Both the position numbers and the translations under genes were made by a program. Below the pieces are notes generated by a model. The model was not told where the DNA came from and ran no database searches. It saw only the letters and a list, made by a program, of their open reading frames with translations. Source: JARRRL01 sp037380725 (lineage in GTDB: Bacteria; Pseudomonadota; Gammaproteobacteria; Pseudomonadales; JANQJO01). From it: a stretch of 13,523 nucleotides of DNA. Within the stretch, counting starts at the first letter, position 1; every line of letters starts with the position of its first letter. This document shows, in pieces, positions 6,811-13,523 of the stretch. The DNA lies in assembly GCA_037380725.1 (NCBI GenBank), contig JARRRL010000123.1:1-13523 (forward strand), given 5' to 3'.

Positions 6811-7323
6811 CTATTCCGTACTAACGCGTTCGCCGGATGTCTTGTCAGATGTGTTGATGGCGTGATCCAAGGCGTGCCACGCTAAGGTGGCGCATTTGAC
6901 ACGAGACGGAAACTCACTGACGCCAGCTAATACGCGTAATTTAGTTTTATTGAGCATGGACATATCCGGTTCTTCTTGTTTGTGCTCAGCGCCAGCGGTG
7001 TTGTCAGCGCGAAGCGTATGGTGCGTGACTAATTGGTGAAATTGTTGAAAAATTGCCGTGGCTTCATCAATGTGTTTACCCTGTAGGGTTATGGTCATCA
7101 GTGAGGCGGAGGCCATGGAGATGGCGCAACCAACGCCTTGAAAACTGATGTCTTCAATGTAATTATCGGCGTTCAATTTCAAAAACAAGGTCAGCCGATC
7201 ACCGCAAACGGGATTGAACCCCTCTTGTTGTCGGTCTGCGTCCTCGATAACACGAAAATTTCTGGGTTTGCGACCGTGATCCAAGATGGTATCTTGATAT
7301 AACTGTTTGAGTTCATCTCTCAT
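6811..7323 (-). CDS. sufU: SufU-type sulfurtransferase / IscU-like scaffold protein
   Basis: SufU proteins are zinc-dependent sulfur acceptors of SufS in Gram-positive bacteria; related IscU proteins are scaffolds. Conserved residues are visible: LYQDTILDHGRKPRN (8-22), NPVCGD with Cys40 and Asp42, GVGCAISMASASLMT with Cys66, and LAGVSEFPSRVKCATLAWHAL with Cys144. These match the Zn-ligand set of SufU. The extra segment between the second and third cysteine regions, which marks SufU against IscU, is present and longer than in B. subtilis SufU: residues about 104-122 are polar and low in complexity.

The protein has 170 residues. The gap of 69 nt after sufS carries a 12-bp triple repeat. No sufE is present in the window, so this gene probably fills the role of sulfur acceptor. 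A scaffold role cannot be excluded. Confidence 0.9.
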   Translation of the reverse strand: MRDELKQLYQDTILDHGRKPRNFRVIEDADRQQEGFNPVCGDRLTLFLKLNADNYIEDISFQGVGCAISMASASLMTITLQGKHIDEATAIFQQFHQLVTHHTLRADNTAGAEHKQEEPDMSMLNKTKLRVLAGVSEFPSRVKCATLAWHALDHAINTSDKTSGERVSTE

Positions 7324-7333
7324 TATGGTGTCT

Positions 7334-7369
7334 CATATTGCTTTTCATATGGCTTTTCATATTGCTTTC
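7334..7369. repeat. 12-bp tandem repeat, 3 copies, between sufS and sufU
   Basis: Units CATATTGCTTTT (7334-7345), CATATGGCTTTT (7346-7357) and CATATTGCTTTC (7358-7369) are contiguous and differ by single bases. They fill half of the 69-nt gap just upstream of the sufU start. There they would be transcribed as an A-rich leader (ATATGAAAAGC units) before the sufU ATG. Confidence 0.9.
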
Positions 7370-7392
7370 AGTCCTATTATTCCAAGCCTTGA

Positions 7393-8637
7393 TTATTCTC
7401 GGAAAGGCTTTCGCACGCGCGAAAGGGCATCACAAAATATGTCGATTTCTTCGATTGTGTTGTAGAGGCTCAATGAAATCCGTACAGTGGCTGGCACGCC
7501 GTAGCGTTCCATGACGGGCATGGTGCAGTGATGACCAGCGCGCACTGCGATGCCTTCAAAGTCCAACAAGGTACCCAAATCATGCGGATGCACCTCATCG
7601 CAAATCAGAGAAATCACTCCGGCTTTTTGTGCCGCTTCGCCGATAAGTCGAGTGCCCGGTTGATCAAGTAGGCGATCTGTCGCGCGTTGCAACAAACGAT
7701 GTTCGTGTTCGATAATGTCGCGAAACGCGAAGCGCTTCAAGTAAGCGATGGCCGCACCGAAACCAATGGCTTCGGCAATGGCTGGTGTCCCGGCTTCGAA
7801 TTTATGCGGTATGTCGGCGTAGGTGCTTTTGTCGAAATGAACCGTTCGAATCATTTCTCCGCCGCCTTGATACGGTGGCAGGCGCTCCAGCCAGTCAGCC
7901 TTACCGTATAAGGCACCAATACCGGTGGGGCCGAAAGCTTTGTGTGCGGAGAAAGCTAAAAAGTCGCAGTCCAAAGCACGAACATCAATGGCTTGATGCG
8001 CCAAGGCTTGAGCGGCGTCAACACTGATGGCGATGCGCTCAACATCTACGTCAGGGTGTTGGCGTACTTGTTGAATAATTTCCGCTACGGGGTTAATCGT
8101 ACCAAGGCTGTTGGAAATAGCTGTAAAACTCACAATACGTGTTTTGGCGCTGAGTAGCTCGTTCAAGTGATCGCGATCTAACTCGCCTTGATCGTTAATG
8201 CGGACTACACGCAGAATCGCGCCGGTTCGTTCGCAGGCCATTTGCCATGGCACGATGTTGGAGTGGTGCTCCATATGCGTAATGACAATTTCATCGTCCG
8301 CTTGTAACAATACCTGAGACAGGCTGTGGGCCAGAAGGTTTAAGGCATCTGTGGTGCCTTTGGTGAAAATAACCTGTTCGGGTCGACGGGCGTTAATAAA
8401 GGTGGCGATTTCGCGACGTGCCGACTCCATTTTTTGTGTGGCGCGTTCACTCAGCGCGTGCAATCCGCGATGAACGTTCGCGTTATCGTGGCGGTAATAG
8501 TGATCCATGGCATCGATCACCGCCGTGGGTTTTTGTGTCGTGGCAGCATTGTCCAGATACACCAGCGGTCGCTGATGTACGTGCGTGCTCAGAATCGGGA
8601 AATCAGCCCGGATGCGATTGACATCAAAAGCATTCAT
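7393..8637 (-). CDS. sufS: SufS cysteine desulfurase (class V aminotransferase fold, PLP enzyme)
   Basis: SufS converts L-cysteine to alanine and leaves a persulfide that feeds SUF cluster assembly in the cytoplasm. The ATG at 8637 was chosen because GGAGGG lies 6 nt upstream and because ATGA couples it to the sufD stop codon. It gives 414 residues, close to the usual group II length; the frame is open further upstream, but only as a shadow of sufD.

Motifs in this numbering: YLDNAATTQKP (27-37); THMEHHSN with the PLP-stacking His near 124; the DAAQA motif near 207; SAHKAFGPTGIG with the PLP-binding Lys233; and RAGHHCTMP with the catalytic Cys371. The C-terminal RISLSLYNTIEEID is typical of SufS/CsdA. 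All expected residues are present, so the enzyme should be active. Confidence 0.97.
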   Translation of the reverse strand: MNAFDVNRIRADFPILSTHVHQRPLVYLDNAATTQKPTAVIDAMDHYYRHDNANVHRGLHALSERATQKMESARREIATFINARRPEQVIFTKGTTDALNLLAHSLSQVLLQADDEIVITHMEHHSNIVPWQMACERTGAILRVVRINDQGELDRDHLNELLSAKTRIVSFTAISNSLGTINPVAEIIQQVRQHPDVDVERIAISVDAAQALAHQAIDVRALDCDFLAFSAHKAFGPTGIGALYGKADWLERLPPYQGGGEMIRTVHFDKSTYADIPHKFEAGTPAIAEAIGFGAAIAYLKRFAFRDIIEHEHRLLQRATDRLLDQPGTRLIGEAAQKAGVISLICDEVHPHDLGTLLDFEGIAVRAGHHCTMPVMERYGVPATVRISLSLYNTIEEIDIFCDALSRVRKPFRE

Positions 8638-10076
8638 AAATGACCCTCCGCGTTGAGTGGCACGATGTGTCTTAATTGACGCGCGAGCCAGTGATGGAGA
8701 CCATTTTCTGTGGCCGAAAAAACCGCTGGCAGGGAGGCGAGTGGTGCCAATAAAAAACTTTCCAGTAGCATATTTATAGCGGCGGCCTGACTCAGGCCAC
8801 GACTGCGCAGATACAGTATGTGCTGTGGATCCAGTTGACTGATGGTAGCGCCGTGGCTGCATTTTACGTCGTCGTTGTAAATTTCTAATTCCGGCTTGGT
8901 GTTAATAGTAGCGGAGTTGTCCAATAACACATTGCGATTTTGCAGCGAGCCGTTGGATTGTTTGGCTCCCGCCGCAATGTGAATACGACCATTAAACACC
9001 GCATTGGCGGATCGTCCGGCGATGCCTCTGTACAAGGCGTCGCTGGTGCAGTGCGGTACGCGGTGATCAACAAAAATACGGTGATCGTGATGTGCGTGAT
9101 CGTAGGCCATAAAACCACCGTTCACCTGTGCGTGTGCGCCGCTGCCGATTAACTGTGGTTCGGTGACAGCGCGAACAAAACCGCTGCCAAACGAATAACA
9201 CGCGCCGTGATAGTGACTGTTGCTGTGCTGGTTTACGCGTGTGTAAGTGGTTTGATGTGTGGTGTTGCTGCCGAGGATCAAGCGCAAATGATTCAATTGG
9301 GCACCGTTGGCGAGGTCAGCCAAACACAGTGCAACGTGTAAATTCGGGTTGGGCGTATGGCCAATCGATTGCTCGACGAGCGTCAGCTGTTGTTGCGATT
9401 GAACGCGTACAATCAGTAGTGTGAATACGGGGGCTTGCTGTGCATGGCGATGATGCGTTATGTGTAGAATTTGGTTTGGATCAAAATCCGCACCAATAGT
9501 AATTACGGTGGGAACGCTCGAACGCGCTACGGTTGCGGCGCATAGGCCGTCCTGTTGACACAGGGTTGCCAATTCGGTTTCGCTGTATTGCAACAGGTAT
9601 TCACGATCGGGACCAGTTATTGCGGTCAGGGGGCGAATGTCCAATCCGGGTGTGTGGCTTTGCAGAATCGGGGAGTTTGCGTCCAACTGACCGTCGATCA
9701 TCGCCATTTCCAATGATGAAAAGTGTGAATCGCTTGGGGAGCGCCAATGCGCTTCCGTCGGTGTACTGCGATCAACGCTTGTATCAATGGCTGTTGAGGC
9801 GGTGGCTGTGGAGACGGTGGGTGACACAGACCAAAAATCGGGTTGCCAAAACCGCTGTAATGGCGAGTATTTCCAGCGCTCGTTGCGTTGGGCGTTTGGT
9901 AGACCTTGCTCGGCCAGGCGTTGCAGCGCGTGGTGACGAGAACGAATCCAATGCGAAACACTTTGGGTATCGTCGGTGCTCGATTTCAAGGCCTTCTCTT
10001 CGGCTTCAATGGCAGCACTTAATTGGGAAAGCGATTGCGCCGAAGGCATCAAAATTTGGGATGCGGTTGTGCTCAT
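8634..10076 (-). CDS. sufD: SufD, subunit of the SufBCD Fe-S assembly complex
   Basis: SufD pairs with SufB and, together with two SufC ATPases, forms the scaffold on which clusters are built. The protein has 480 residues, longer than the 423 of E. coli SufD, with much of the extra length in the N-terminal half. The C-terminal beta-helix core is clear: GGFMAYDHAHHD, FNGRIHIAAGAKQSN (the SufB/SufD FxG.I.V pattern), ELEIYNDDVKCSHGATISQLD with Cys406 and His408 (equivalents of the reactive Cys/His of E. coli SufD), and LYLRSRGLSQ.

The ATG at 10076 is preceded by AAGGA at a long spacing; a second ATG 10 codons in has no better signal. The 33-nt gap from sufC and the ATGA overlap with sufS show cotranscription. 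Confidence 0.95.
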   Translation of the reverse strand: MSTTASQILMPSAQSLSQLSAAIEAEEKALKSSTDDTQSVSHWIRSRHHALQRLAEQGLPNAQRNERWKYSPLQRFWQPDFWSVSPTVSTATASTAIDTSVDRSTPTEAHWRSPSDSHFSSLEMAMIDGQLDANSPILQSHTPGLDIRPLTAITGPDREYLLQYSETELATLCQQDGLCAATVARSSVPTVITIGADFDPNQILHITHHRHAQQAPVFTLLIVRVQSQQQLTLVEQSIGHTPNPNLHVALCLADLANGAQLNHLRLILGSNTTHQTTYTRVNQHSNSHYHGACYSFGSGFVRAVTEPQLIGSGAHAQVNGGFMAYDHAHHDHRIFVDHRVPHCTSDALYRGIAGRSANAVFNGRIHIAAGAKQSNGSLQNRNVLLDNSATINTKPELEIYNDDVKCSHGATISQLDPQHILYLRSRGLSQAAAINMLLESFLLAPLASLPAVFSATENGLHHWLARQLRHIVPLNAEGHL

Positions 10077-10109
10077 GTGTGCGGTTAATCCTTATCGGCG
10101 TATCGTGTG

Positions 10110-10865
10110 TTAGGCCGGTGTCGGGTGTTGATAACCCTGTGCTTCAATGTCCATGGCGAGTTGGGCGTCGCCAGAGCGCTCGATGTGGCCGTTCATCAGG
10201 ATGTGCACGCGTTCTGGAGGAACGTACGACAACAGGCGTTGATTGTGTGTGATGATCAAAAAACTGGTGCCGTCTTGTTTTAGGGAACTGACGCAGTCCG
10301 CGACGATGCGTAGGGCATCAATATCGAGACCCGAGTCAATTTCATCCAGGATCACTAAACGGGGTTTCATCAACAACATTTGCGCTAATTCATTTCGTTT
10401 TTTCTCTCCCCCCGAGAACCCATCGTTCACGGGGCGGCTGATAAATTCTTCTTTCAGTCCTACGCGTCGAAACGCGTCTTTGGCTTGATCAAGCATATCA
10501 ATCGCATCCAAGGGTTCTAGGCCGCGTGCTTCACGGATTTGATTGACGGAGGCTTTGAGAAACTGCGCGTTACTGACGCCCGGAATTGATATAGGATATT
10601 GAAAACTGAGGAAAACACCGCGTTGGGCGCGTTCTTCGATGGATAAGGCGAGCAGGTCGTGATTGTCAAAGCGCACGGTTCCGGCGGTAATGTCGTAGGA
10701 TTCATCACCAATGAGTGCGCGACTCAAGGTACTTTTGCCTGAGCCATTGGGTCCCATGATTGCGTGCACTTCACCTGGAGCGATGTCCAAAGACAGTCCT
10801 TCTAGGATGGTGTTGCCGTCGGCGCTAACACTCAGATCACGAATAGATAACAGTGGTTGATTCAT
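10110..10865 (-). CDS. sufC: SufC, ABC-type ATPase of the SufBCD complex
   Basis: SufC is a soluble ABC ATPase that binds SufB and SufD. ATP hydrolysis drives structural change during cluster formation. The 251-residue protein has all ABC motifs in order: Walker A GPNGSGKST (38-46), Q-loop Gln89 in SFQYP, signature FSGGEKKR (150-157), Walker B LVILDEID (170-177) and the H-loop His207 in ITHNQR. The segment DEIDSGLDIDALRIV is characteristic of SufC as opposed to transport ATPases, and no membrane component is encoded nearby.

The ATG at 10865 gives the standard N-terminus (LLSIRDLSVSADG). The upstream ribosome binding site is weak. The 98-nt gap from sufB contains a 19-bp direct repeat. Confidence 0.97.
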   Translation of the reverse strand: MNQPLLSIRDLSVSADGNTILEGLSLDIAPGEVHAIMGPNGSGKSTLSRALIGDESYDITAGTVRFDNHDLLALSIEERAQRGVFLSFQYPISIPGVSNAQFLKASVNQIREARGLEPLDAIDMLDQAKDAFRRVGLKEEFISRPVNDGFSGGEKKRNELAQMLLMKPRLVILDEIDSGLDIDALRIVADCVSSLKQDGTSFLIITHNQRLLSYVPPERVHILMNGHIERSGDAQLAMDIEAQGYQHPTPA

Positions 10866-10882
10866 GAATACATCTCGTCAGT

Positions 10883-10920
10883 AAGCAATGATTTACAGAA
10901 AAAGCAATGATTTACAGAAA
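10883..10920. repeat. 19-bp perfect tandem duplication between sufB and sufC
   Basis: AAGCAATGATTTACAGAAA occurs twice without spacer (10883-10901 and 10902-10920), and a third partial copy (AAGCGATG) follows. Adjacent bases 10927-10952 are a degenerate TGCGTA/TGCGTT repeat. Together these make up most of the 98-nt sufB-sufC gap. Confidence 0.95.
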
Positions 10921-10963
10921 AAGCGATGCGTTGTGCGTATGCGTTATGCGTAATGAGGGCGGG

Positions 10964-12454
10964 TTAACCCACACTGCCTTCCAGTGAAACGGCCATCAAT
11001 TTTTGTGCTTCCACGGCGAATTCCATTGGTAATTGTTCAAAAACTTCACGGCAAAAGCCGTTCACAATGGTGGCGACAGCGGTTTCTTCGTCTAGACCGC
11101 GTTGCCGACAATACAGCAGTTGTTCGTCAGCGATTTTGGAGGTTGTGGCTTCGTGTTCGATGCGCGCGCTGGGTTGTTTGCCTTCGATGTACGGGAAGGT
11201 GTGGGCACCACAGTGCTCGCCAATGAGCAGGGAATCGCATTGTGTGTAGTTGTGAGCGTGTTCTGCGGTGGGTGATACGCGTATCAAGCCGCGATACGTA
11301 CTTTGGCTTTGCCCCGCCGAAATGCCTTTGGCGATGACGGTGCTGCGCGTGTTTTTACCCAGATGAATCATTTTGGTGCCGGTGTCAGCTTGTTGGTGAT
11401 GTTTTGTGACGGCGACGGAATAAAATTCACCGACGCTGTCGTCGCCGCGTAACACAACGCTGGGGTATTTCCACGTAATGGCGGAACCGGTTTCCACTTG
11501 AGTCCATGAGATTTTTGAGCGCTTACCTAAACAGGCACCGCGTTTGGTCACAAAATTGTAGATACCGCCTTTGCCGTCTTGGTCTCCTGGGTACCAATTT
11601 TGTACGGTGGAGTACTTGATGGTGGCGTCTTCCAAGGCGACCAGTTCAACAACAGCGGCGTGCAATTGGTTTTCATCGCGCCTGGGTGCGGTGCATCCTT
11701 CGAGGTAGCTGACGTAGCTGCTTTTTTCAGCAATAATGAGAGTGCGCTCAAATTGGCCTGAGTTGGCGGCGTTGATGCGAAAATAAGTCGACAGTTCCAA
11801 TGGGCAGTGGACGCCTTCAGGAATGTAAACAAACGATCCGTCACTGAAAACCGCCGAATTTAATGCGGCATAAAAATTGTCGCGCACCGGTACAACGCTG
11901 CCCAAATAACGTTGAATCAATTCGGGATGCGAGTGAACGGCTTCGGAGATGGGGCAAAAAACGACGCCGGCTTTGGTGAGTGTGTCTTTGAATGTAGTGG
12001 CCACCGAGACGCTGTCGAAGACCGCGTCCACCGCGACGCCCGCTAACAGTTTTTGCTCGTGCAGCGGAATACCCAGTTTTTCATAGGTGCGCAGCAACTC
12101 AGGGTCCACCTCGTCGAGACTTTTGGGCCCGTCTTTCAGTGATTTGGGAGCGGAATAATAGGAAATACTGTTAAAATCCACGGGCGGGTAGTTGACGTGA
12201 GCCCAGCGTGGTTCGGTCATCGATTGCCAAACTTCAAAAGCCTTCAGGCGCCAATCCAACAGAAAAGCGGGTTCGTTTTTCTTCGCAGACAGCGCACGAA
12301 TGATGTCTTCGTTTAAGCCAGGGGCGAAGGAATCGGATTCGATATCGGTGTAAAATCCGTGTTCGTACTCGTGGTTTAAACGCGCTGTCAGCACGGCGTC
12401 TTGGGTGGGTGCGGCGGCGTCGGCTTGGGTGCGTGTTGTGGTCCGTGCGTTCAT
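10964..12454 (-). CDS. sufB: SufB, core scaffold subunit of the SufBCD complex
   Basis: SufB is the scaffold subunit on which the nascent Fe-S cluster is assembled from SufS-derived sulfur. The ATG at 12454 gives 496 residues, against 495 in E. coli; a TTG seven codons upstream overlaps the purine-rich GAGGAT that may serve as ribosome binding site, so it is less likely.

The N-terminus YEHGFYTDIESDSFAPGLNEDIIRALS and the segment LLDWRLKAFEVWQSM are family-typical. The C-terminal core holds TQCDSLLIGEHCGAHTFPY with Cys406 and IEHEATTSKI with Glu435. These are the counterparts of E. coli Cys405 and Glu434, which are implicated in sulfur transfer and cluster formation. First gene of the operon, divergent from the Rrf2 regulator. 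Confidence 0.97.
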   Translation of the reverse strand: MNARTTTRTQADAAAPTQDAVLTARLNHEYEHGFYTDIESDSFAPGLNEDIIRALSAKKNEPAFLLDWRLKAFEVWQSMTEPRWAHVNYPPVDFNSISYYSAPKSLKDGPKSLDEVDPELLRTYEKLGIPLHEQKLLAGVAVDAVFDSVSVATTFKDTLTKAGVVFCPISEAVHSHPELIQRYLGSVVPVRDNFYAALNSAVFSDGSFVYIPEGVHCPLELSTYFRINAANSGQFERTLIIAEKSSYVSYLEGCTAPRRDENQLHAAVVELVALEDATIKYSTVQNWYPGDQDGKGGIYNFVTKRGACLGKRSKISWTQVETGSAITWKYPSVVLRGDDSVGEFYSVAVTKHHQQADTGTKMIHLGKNTRSTVIAKGISAGQSQSTYRGLIRVSPTAEHAHNYTQCDSLLIGEHCGAHTFPYIEGKQPSARIEHEATTSKIADEQLLYCRQRGLDEETAVATIVNGFCREVFEQLPMEFAVEAQKLMAVSLEGSVG

Positions 12455-12505
12455 GGCGCTGGTCGTTATCCTCAAGATTGAGTATTGGATAAAGCTGTAA
12501 AGCTT

Positions 12506-12530
12506 AATCTATACTAATTTAGTCTACTTT
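12506..12530 (-). promoter_or_regulatory. Imperfect IscR type-1-like operator in the sufB/regulator intergenic region
   Basis: On the minus strand this 25-bp stretch matches 19 of 25 positions of the IscR type-1 consensus (ATASYYGACTRWWWYAGTCRRSTAT), including the GACT-A-AAT-T-AGT core. The core is a perfect dyad (ACTA-ATT-TAGT, 12513-12523), extended by two more pairs after one mismatch. It overlaps a possible sufB promoter (TTTACC at 12538-12543, TAAATT at 12516-12521, spacer 16). It is the natural target for the adjacent Rrf2 regulator, but the match is inferred by eye. Confidence 0.55.
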
Positions 12531-12671
12531 AGGGTATGGTAAAGTAACGGCTGGTTCATTTCAATGGGTTTAACACAAGGTACTTCAAACAATGACCCAC
12601 TTTTTTGGCGCGCTTTCAGTTTACGGGCTTTTGACTGCGAGCCGTGGTCAGTGAATGAGGTTTGATCTGTT

Positions 12672-13130
12672 ATGTTGCGACTTGGAAAGTTAACCGATTA
12701 CGCCTTGTTATTGATGCATACGATGAGTCAGCCGTCGGAATCGGGGCGTTGGTGTACGGAACAGTTGTCGTTGGAGACGCATTTACCCACGCCGACTGTC
12801 CGGAAATGCTTGAAGTATTTGGTGAAAGCGGGATTGGTTGATTCGTTTCGAGGGGTGCAAGGTGGGTATCAATTGAATCAATGCCCAGATTGCATCACGC
12901 TGGCCGCCATCATTCAAGCTATTGAAGGCCCCATTTTGTTGGCGGAATGTCATTCTTCGGATGGAAGGCGCTGTGATTTGGATGAAACCTGTGGTTTGAA
13001 AGGGCCGTTGCGTTCAGTGGGGGAAATTGTCATGAACTTTCTGGACACGGTAACCCTGGCAGAGTTGGCGGCGGCGCAAAATGTACAAAGTTTGATGCCG
13101 CAGATGATCGCAGTGCGTGGGCCCGCTTAA
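12672..13130 (+). CDS. Rrf2-family SUF regulator (IscR-like, Fe-S responsive)
   Basis: This is a transcription factor of the Rrf2 superfamily, closest in appearance to the proteobacterial SUF regulator subfamily that begins MLRLGKLTDYA. The winged helix-turn-helix spans about residues 5-70, with LPTPTVRKCLKYLVKAGLV as recognition region and RGVQGGYQL as the wing. Three cysteines, Cys93, Cys101 and Cys107, with spacings of 7 and 5 residues, lie where IscR holds its 2Fe-2S cluster. Their presence suggests cluster-dependent activity.

The length of 152 residues is normal. The ATG at 12672 gives the family N-terminus; GAGG lies 11 nt upstream, so the ribosome binding site is loose. The gene is divergent from sufB across 217 bp, so it probably regulates both itself and the operon. 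Confidence 0.92.
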   Translation: MLRLGKLTDYALLLMHTMSQPSESGRWCTEQLSLETHLPTPTVRKCLKYLVKAGLVDSFRGVQGGYQLNQCPDCITLAAIIQAIEGPILLAECHSSDGRRCDLDETCGLKGPLRSVGEIVMNFLDTVTLAELAAAQNVQSLMPQMIAVRGPA

Positions 13131-13312
13131 CTTTTACTTCTTAGGGTTCTCTTTACTTCTTGTTGCTTACCTTTTTCTCTTTATTTCATCTTTATTTCAA
13201 TTTCATCATTTCATCGATACTTCGCCTTTATGCGCACCTTTTGTCTCGCTTTTACCTCGCTTTTAGCACTGCTTTATTGTGGTGTGATTGTGATTCTAGT
13301 GTGAATGGTGGG
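13131..13312. other. Pyrimidine-rich convergent intergenic region
   Basis: The plus strand here, especially 13131-13280, is dominated by T and C, with loose repeats such as CTTTATTTCA and a near-direct repeat CTCGCTTTTA (about 13242-13266). No hairpin followed by a T-run is evident. The stretch may allow termination or simply be low-complexity spacer between convergent genes. Confidence 0.4.
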
Positions 13313-13523
13313 TTATGCAGCGGGTTTGCAATTGGGTTTGATGTCCCATTGGGTGCAATCCCAGCTTGTTCCGTCGTGTTCGAAAATGGCAATGGCGCCG
13401 GTAGCGAGTTTGGGGCGATGGTGCTGGCGCCAAATGGGAAACGTCGCTAAGCAATGTGGCGCAAAACGTGCGATACCATTGCTGGTGACAACCAGTACGG
13501 TTTTTCCCGTATAATCGAGCACC
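13313..13523 (-). CDS. Histidine phosphatase family protein, C-terminal part only
   Basis: The frame is open from the stop TAA (13313-13315) to the window edge, so the N-terminal part, including the expected RHG catalytic motif, lies outside. The visible 69 residues, GKTVLVVTSNGIARFAPH and then KLATGAIAIFEHDGTSWDCTQW, resemble the C-terminal end of phosphoglycerate-mutase-like histidine phosphatases: a beta strand with an S/T-N-G segment, then a lysine/alanine/threonine-glycine turn and an acidic end strand ending in an aromatic residue. Function and substrate cannot be given. It is convergent with the Rrf2 gene. A GTG at 13520-13522 is an internal valine, not the start. Confidence 0.65.
   Translation of the reverse strand, partial: VLDYTGKTVLVVTSNGIARFAPHCLATFPIWRQHHRPKLATGAIAIFEHDGTSWDCTQWDIKPNCKPAA

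Noticed and set aside
8638..8862. N-terminal extension of SufS
   Set aside because: It overlaps sufD coding sequence and lacks a start signal; the ATG at 8637 has GGAGGG and an ATGA junction.
9533..10252. Long plus-strand frame opposite sufD
   Set aside because: It lies antisense to a well-supported SufD and runs into sufC; its composition is Arg/Cys-rich and no family is recognisable.
13160..13450. Plus-strand frame at the right edge
   Set aside because: It starts in the pyrimidine-rich spacer and lies opposite the histidine-phosphatase-like frame, which has the better protein character.

Overview
The window looks like chromosomal DNA of a gammaproteobacterium with intermediate GC content. 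The grounds are a proteobacterial-type GalU, an AbgT-family transporter, a SUF regulator of the Xanthomonas-type Rrf2 subfamily, and a perfect CTGT-N8-ACAG SOS box of the gammaproteobacterial kind. I cannot name the genus. Nothing looks like a phage, an insertion sequence or an RNA gene.

Layout. Positions 1-306 hold a short tandem repeat at the left edge and a LexA-type SOS box (203-218). The box precedes a LexA-like gene (307-1362, +) that is interrupted by one in-frame stop and has lost both autoproteolytic residues. Convergent to it is an AbgT-type transporter (1429-2961, -). Next is an unrecognised membrane-anchored, coiled-coil, very acidic protein (3100-4560, -) with several in-frame micro-duplications, including an Asn-Thr tract. 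It diverges from galU (4992-5837, +), which ends in a perfect 19-bp hairpin shared with the convergent operon.

The right half (5986-12454, -) is a complete SUF iron-sulfur assembly operon, in transcription order sufB, sufC, sufD, sufS, sufU, a SufA-like A-type carrier and a SufT-like DUF59 gene. A cysteine-bearing Rrf2-family regulator (12672-13130, +) is divergent from sufB. The intergenic region between them carries an imperfect IscR type-1-like dyad (12506-12530), which suggests Fe-S-responsive control of the operon. A partial histidine-phosphatase-like gene (-) enters from the right edge.

How the genes work together. SufS takes sulfur from cysteine and SufU is expected to accept it. SufBCD builds the cluster with SufC as the ATPase. 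The A-type carrier and the DUF59 protein are expected to act in delivery or maturation, and the Rrf2 protein probably senses cluster status. GalU makes UDP-glucose and is not functionally tied to the operon.

The points most worth a second look are the SOS-boxed, catalytically dead and nonsense-interrupted LexA relative, the duplication-built acidic membrane protein, the 77-nt out-of-frame overlap of the last two SUF genes, and the recurrence of short tandem duplications across the window.
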